Assembly: GCA_937871355.1 (NCBI GenBank)
Contig: CALMPX010000023.1
Span: 1-6,529, forward strand
Direction of reading: 5' to 3'
DNA length: 6,529 bases
Source: an uncultured Bdellovibrio sp.
GTDB lineage: Bacteria > Bdellovibrionota > Bdellovibrionia > Bdellovibrionales > Bdellovibrionaceae
Positions 4,326-6,529 of this stretch are shown piece after piece. The notes beneath the pieces are model-generated. The model made no database searches. It was not told the origin of the DNA and saw only the letters and a list, made by a program, of their open reading frames with translations. A program made the position numbers and the translations under genes. The first letter of the stretch is position 1, and every line of letters starts with the position of its first letter.

Positions 4326-6529
4326 ATGAAGTTCATTTTTCGCCATCTTTATTTTGCAATTATTCTGAGTTTAACAGGATGTAATCCTTTTAAAAATTAT
4401 TCCGTCGTTAATCTCATGCAAGAGGGTTTGATTTGGGATAATGGCACGACCACTTACGATTTAGGTGATGTCGGAATCGGATCGATTAAATCAAAAACAT
4501 TTATCTTAACAAACAAATCAAATGTTAAAGCGATCAATTGCGATACACCGTATTTAACGAACGAAACAGATTTCACGATCGAATCGACAACTTGTGCGTC
4601 TGAAATGGAACCATTTGCCAGTTGTGAAGTGGTGATAACAGCCAGTCCTCAATCACAAGGGCTTAAAGATGTGAATATCGTGAGATCTTGTGATTTGGAT
4701 TCAACAAGAATGAATCCTGTCACCGCAGCTAAAGTGAATGCTGTTGTGACAAATGTTTCATGGACGCCGACGACGACTAAAAATTATGGAAGTGTAGCGA
4801 TCGGTGACTATGCGGCTTCGACGTACAATTTCACATTGACCAATGCGGGAACGCAAAGTGTGACCGGTTGTGGGACCGTGACTTTATCAAATTCCACAGA
4901 TTTTGAAATAGACAGTAACACGTGCACCAATCCCACTTTACTTCCGACCGAAACGTGCGTGATAGGACTTCGTGCCAAACCGATGAGTGGTGGGTTAAAG
5001 CGAACTTCCATCACACGTGACTGTGCAGGCGTAGGAACGGTGGCCACGCAATTATCAAAAATTAAAGTCACAGGGGTGGCGCCTGTTTTAGCATGGAGTC
5101 CCTTAACTTATAGTTTTGGAACTCAGTCTGTCGGAACAGATACGGATACAACATTTACTTTGTCAAATAGCAGCTCAGTGGCCTCAGCTAAAACATGTTC
5201 AGCACCAACGTTGTCGAACACGACAGATTTTTCGTTAATCAATGATACTTGTGGAACTTCAAATCTTTCTACAAGTTCAAACTGTACAGTCGATGTTCGA
5301 GCGAATCCACAATCGGCTGGCTTAAAGCAAACGACTCTTTCCAGAATATGTGTGATCGGTGGAACGGTCAGTACCACCGCAGATCAAATCACGGTGACTG
5401 GGGAAATTCCTGCGCCTGTTTTAGCTTGGAATCAAATGGCGCTCGATTTAGGAAATGTTGATGTAGGTGATGAATCGAATTCTCAGATTTTTGAACTAGA
5501 AAATACCGGAAATTCACCTGCGACCAGTTGTGGATTACCGACACTAAGTAACACCACAGACTTTTTAATCAGTAGTGATAGTTGTCAGTTAAATGATTTA
5601 AATAATGGTTCAACGTGTCAGGTGCAAGTTCGCGCCAGACCATCTTCCGCGGGAATAAAAAGAACAACATTATCAAGAACATGTGCTGTAGGCGGAGTTG
5701 TCAGCACAACAACAGACGGTATCGAATCTACAGGTGTTGCGACTTACTTAGCAGATTGGTCTCAGGCTCATGCCGCCGTAACAAGCGGAAGTTTTTCATT
5801 CAACACCGTGAGTTTATCAAAACAATCGAATGAACTGACGTTCATGTATCGAAATCCAACCAAATATGTTTACACAGGTTGTAGTGTGCCAAGTCTGGAT
5901 AACACGAGTGATTTTACTTTAATGAACTACACCTGTAGTGCGGGTGGAATGGCTAAAGCGAGTATGTGTTTTGTAACAGTTAAAGCTAATCCGCAAAGTG
6001 ATGGAACCGCCACAGCCACATTGAACAGAAGCTGTGATCAATCGGGAACAAATAGTTCGATTAATTTAACCGCGATCGGTGTTGATGCAACATCATCACC
6101 GATGTTGGTGAATGCTAAAGATTATGCGCAGATTGCTACTGGAGAGGGATATAGTTGTGGTCTTGTTGGGAGTGGCCCGGAAGCCGGTCAAGTGCGGTGT
6201 TGGGGAGATAATGGCTTAGGTCAATTAGGAGACGGCACCGCCACAGCAAGATTAACACCTGTTTTGGTCAGTGGATTAGCTCATGTCACTCAGATTGCGT
6301 TAGATCGACTCCATAGTTGTGCATTGATCGGGAGTGGGTCTGAAGCAGGTCAAGTGCGGTGTTGGGGATGGAATAATGTTGGTCAACTAGGAGATGGAAC
6401 TACAACAGATAGTTTAACACCTGTGTTGGTCAGTGGATTAAATGATGTATCGCAGATTGCGAATGGTGGCTATCATAGTTGTGCGTTGATGGGAAGTGGC
6501 CCTGAAGCGGGCCAAGTTCGTTGCTGGGG
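4326..6529 (+). CDS. Modular lipoprotein: five Cys-rich Ig-like modules plus RCC1 repeats (3'-truncated)
   Basis: The frame is open for 734 codons to the window edge with no stop. A short signal peptide (positively charged N-terminus, hydrophobic core) ends in the lipobox SLTGC. Cleavage before Cys19 and lipid attachment are expected; Asn follows at +2. Five modules of about 110 residues follow, each opening with a Trp (W37, W146, W257, W368, W478). They resemble ASPM-SPD-2-Hydin / choice-of-anchor-D Ig-like domains (LTNxG, LSNxTDFxI, CxVxVRAxPxSxG). Every module has four cysteines at C-x17-C-x9/10-C-x21-C. From about residue 599 come RCC1-like propeller repeats of 54 residues (QIAxGxxHSCAL ... 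QVRCWGxNxxGQLGDGT); two are complete and a third is cut by the edge. The start is fixed by an in-frame TAA at 4314-4316 and by the signal peptide, although no good Shine-Dalgarno precedes it. A surface or periplasmic adhesion or display role is likely; the ligand is unknown. Confidence 0.93.
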   Translation, partial: MKFIFRHLYFAIILSLTGCNPFKNYSVVNLMQEGLIWDNGTTTYDLGDVGIGSIKSKTFILTNKSNVKAINCDTPYLTNETDFTIESTTCASEMEPFASCEVVITASPQSQGLKDVNIVRSCDLDSTRMNPVTAAKVNAVVTNVSWTPTTTKNYGSVAIGDYAASTYNFTLTNAGTQSVTGCGTVTLSNSTDFEIDSNTCTNPTLLPTETCVIGLRAKPMSGGLKRTSITRDCAGVGTVATQLSKIKVTGVAPVLAWSPLTYSFGTQSVGTDTDTTFTLSNSSSVASAKTCSAPTLSNTTDFSLINDTCGTSNLSTSSNCTVDVRANPQSAGLKQTTLSRICVIGGTVSTTADQITVTGEIPAPVLAWNQMALDLGNVDVGDESNSQIFELENTGNSPATSCGLPTLSNTTDFLISSDSCQLNDLNNGSTCQVQVRARPSSAGIKRTTLSRTCAVGGVVSTTTDGIESTGVATYLADWSQAHAAVTSGSFSFNTVSLSKQSNELTFMYRNPTKYVYTGCSVPSLDNTSDFTLMNYTCSAGGMAKASMCFVTVKANPQSDGTATATLNRSCDQSGTNSSINLTAIGVDATSSPMLVNAKDYAQIATGEGYSCGLVGSGPEAGQVRCWGDNGLGQLGDGTATARLTPVLVSGLAHVTQIALDRLHSCALIGSGSEAGQVRCWGWNNVGQLGDGTTTDSLTPVLVSGLNDVSQIANGGYHSCALMGSGPEAGQVRCW
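4434..6110 (+). repeat. Five tandem Ig-like modules of about 110 codons within the lipoprotein gene
   Basis: Module starts at Trp codons 4434, 4761, 5094, 5427 and 5757 give spacings of 327, 333, 333 and 330 bases. Cysteines lie at residues 72/90/100/122, 182/200/211/233, 291/309/320/342, 402/420/431/453 and 519/537/548/570. Most modules have diverged in DNA. Modules 3 and 4 share an exact 14-base word at 5079-5092 and 5412-5425, offset by exactly one 333-base unit, which hints at a more recent duplication or conversion. Module 5 is the most divergent at its N-terminal strand. Confidence 0.88.
6120..6529 (+). repeat. 162-bp tandem RCC1-repeat array, cut by the window edge
   Basis: Units begin at 6120, 6282 and 6444, each 54 codons. 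Cysteine pairs C611/C625, C665/C679 and C719/C733 recur with C-x13-C spacing. Units 1 and 2 share 21 identical consecutive bases at 6186-6206 and 6348-6368, and a nearly identical segment around 6255-6280 and 6417-6442, so the array is repetitive in DNA as well as protein. The third unit has silent changes in the same block. RCC1 propellers usually have about seven blades, so more units are expected to the right. Confidence 0.9.

Noticed and set aside
4808..5377. Two minus-strand open frames inside the lipoprotein gene
   Set aside because: They occur at equivalent places in successive modules, as expected for shadows of a repetitive coding sequence.
5249..5833. Two short + frames inside the lipoprotein gene
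   Set aside because: Alternate-frame readings of the cysteine-rich modules, with no independent signals.

Overview
The window is about 6.5 kb of moderately AT-rich bacterial chromosome. It carries four protein genes, two of them cut by the window edges, and no RNA gene, insertion sequence or CRISPR array that I can see. A Gram-negative predator of the Bdellovibrio type (Bdellovibrionota) would fit: a mitochondrial-type aconitase, a long cysteine-rich RCC1 lipoprotein, a secreted protein with a Ca-binding-like acidic loop, and a flagellar-sigma-like promoter box. That assignment is inference and rests on no marker gene.

Layout. Positions 1-747 (+) hold the C-terminal part of an unrecognised, probably exported protein. 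It converges on a LysR-type regulator (751-1599, -) with only 3 bp between the stop codons. The rho-independent terminator for the left gene lies inside the regulator's coding sequence (828-853). A 165-bp divergent promoter region (1600-1764) with two dyad-symmetric candidate operators separates the regulator from a complete aconitase gene (1765-4032, +), which ends in a strong terminator (4065-4101). A 293-bp gap follows. It holds a long imperfect inverted repeat whose loop contains a 10-bp direct repeat, then a sigma-28-like promoter box almost touching the next start codon. From 4326 to the right edge runs an open-ended gene for a lipoprotein: five Ig-like modules of about 110 residues with a strictly spaced four-cysteine pattern, followed by RCC1-type propeller repeats of 54 residues.

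How they fit together. The regulator and aconitase form a classic divergent LysR-target pair, which suggests, but does not prove, control of the TCA-cycle step by the regulator. The lipoprotein is transcriptionally isolated by the aconitase terminator and looks like a large cell-surface or periplasmic display protein. I see no undescribed enzymatic or defence system. The most unusual item is the cysteine-stapled modular lipoprotein and its upstream region.
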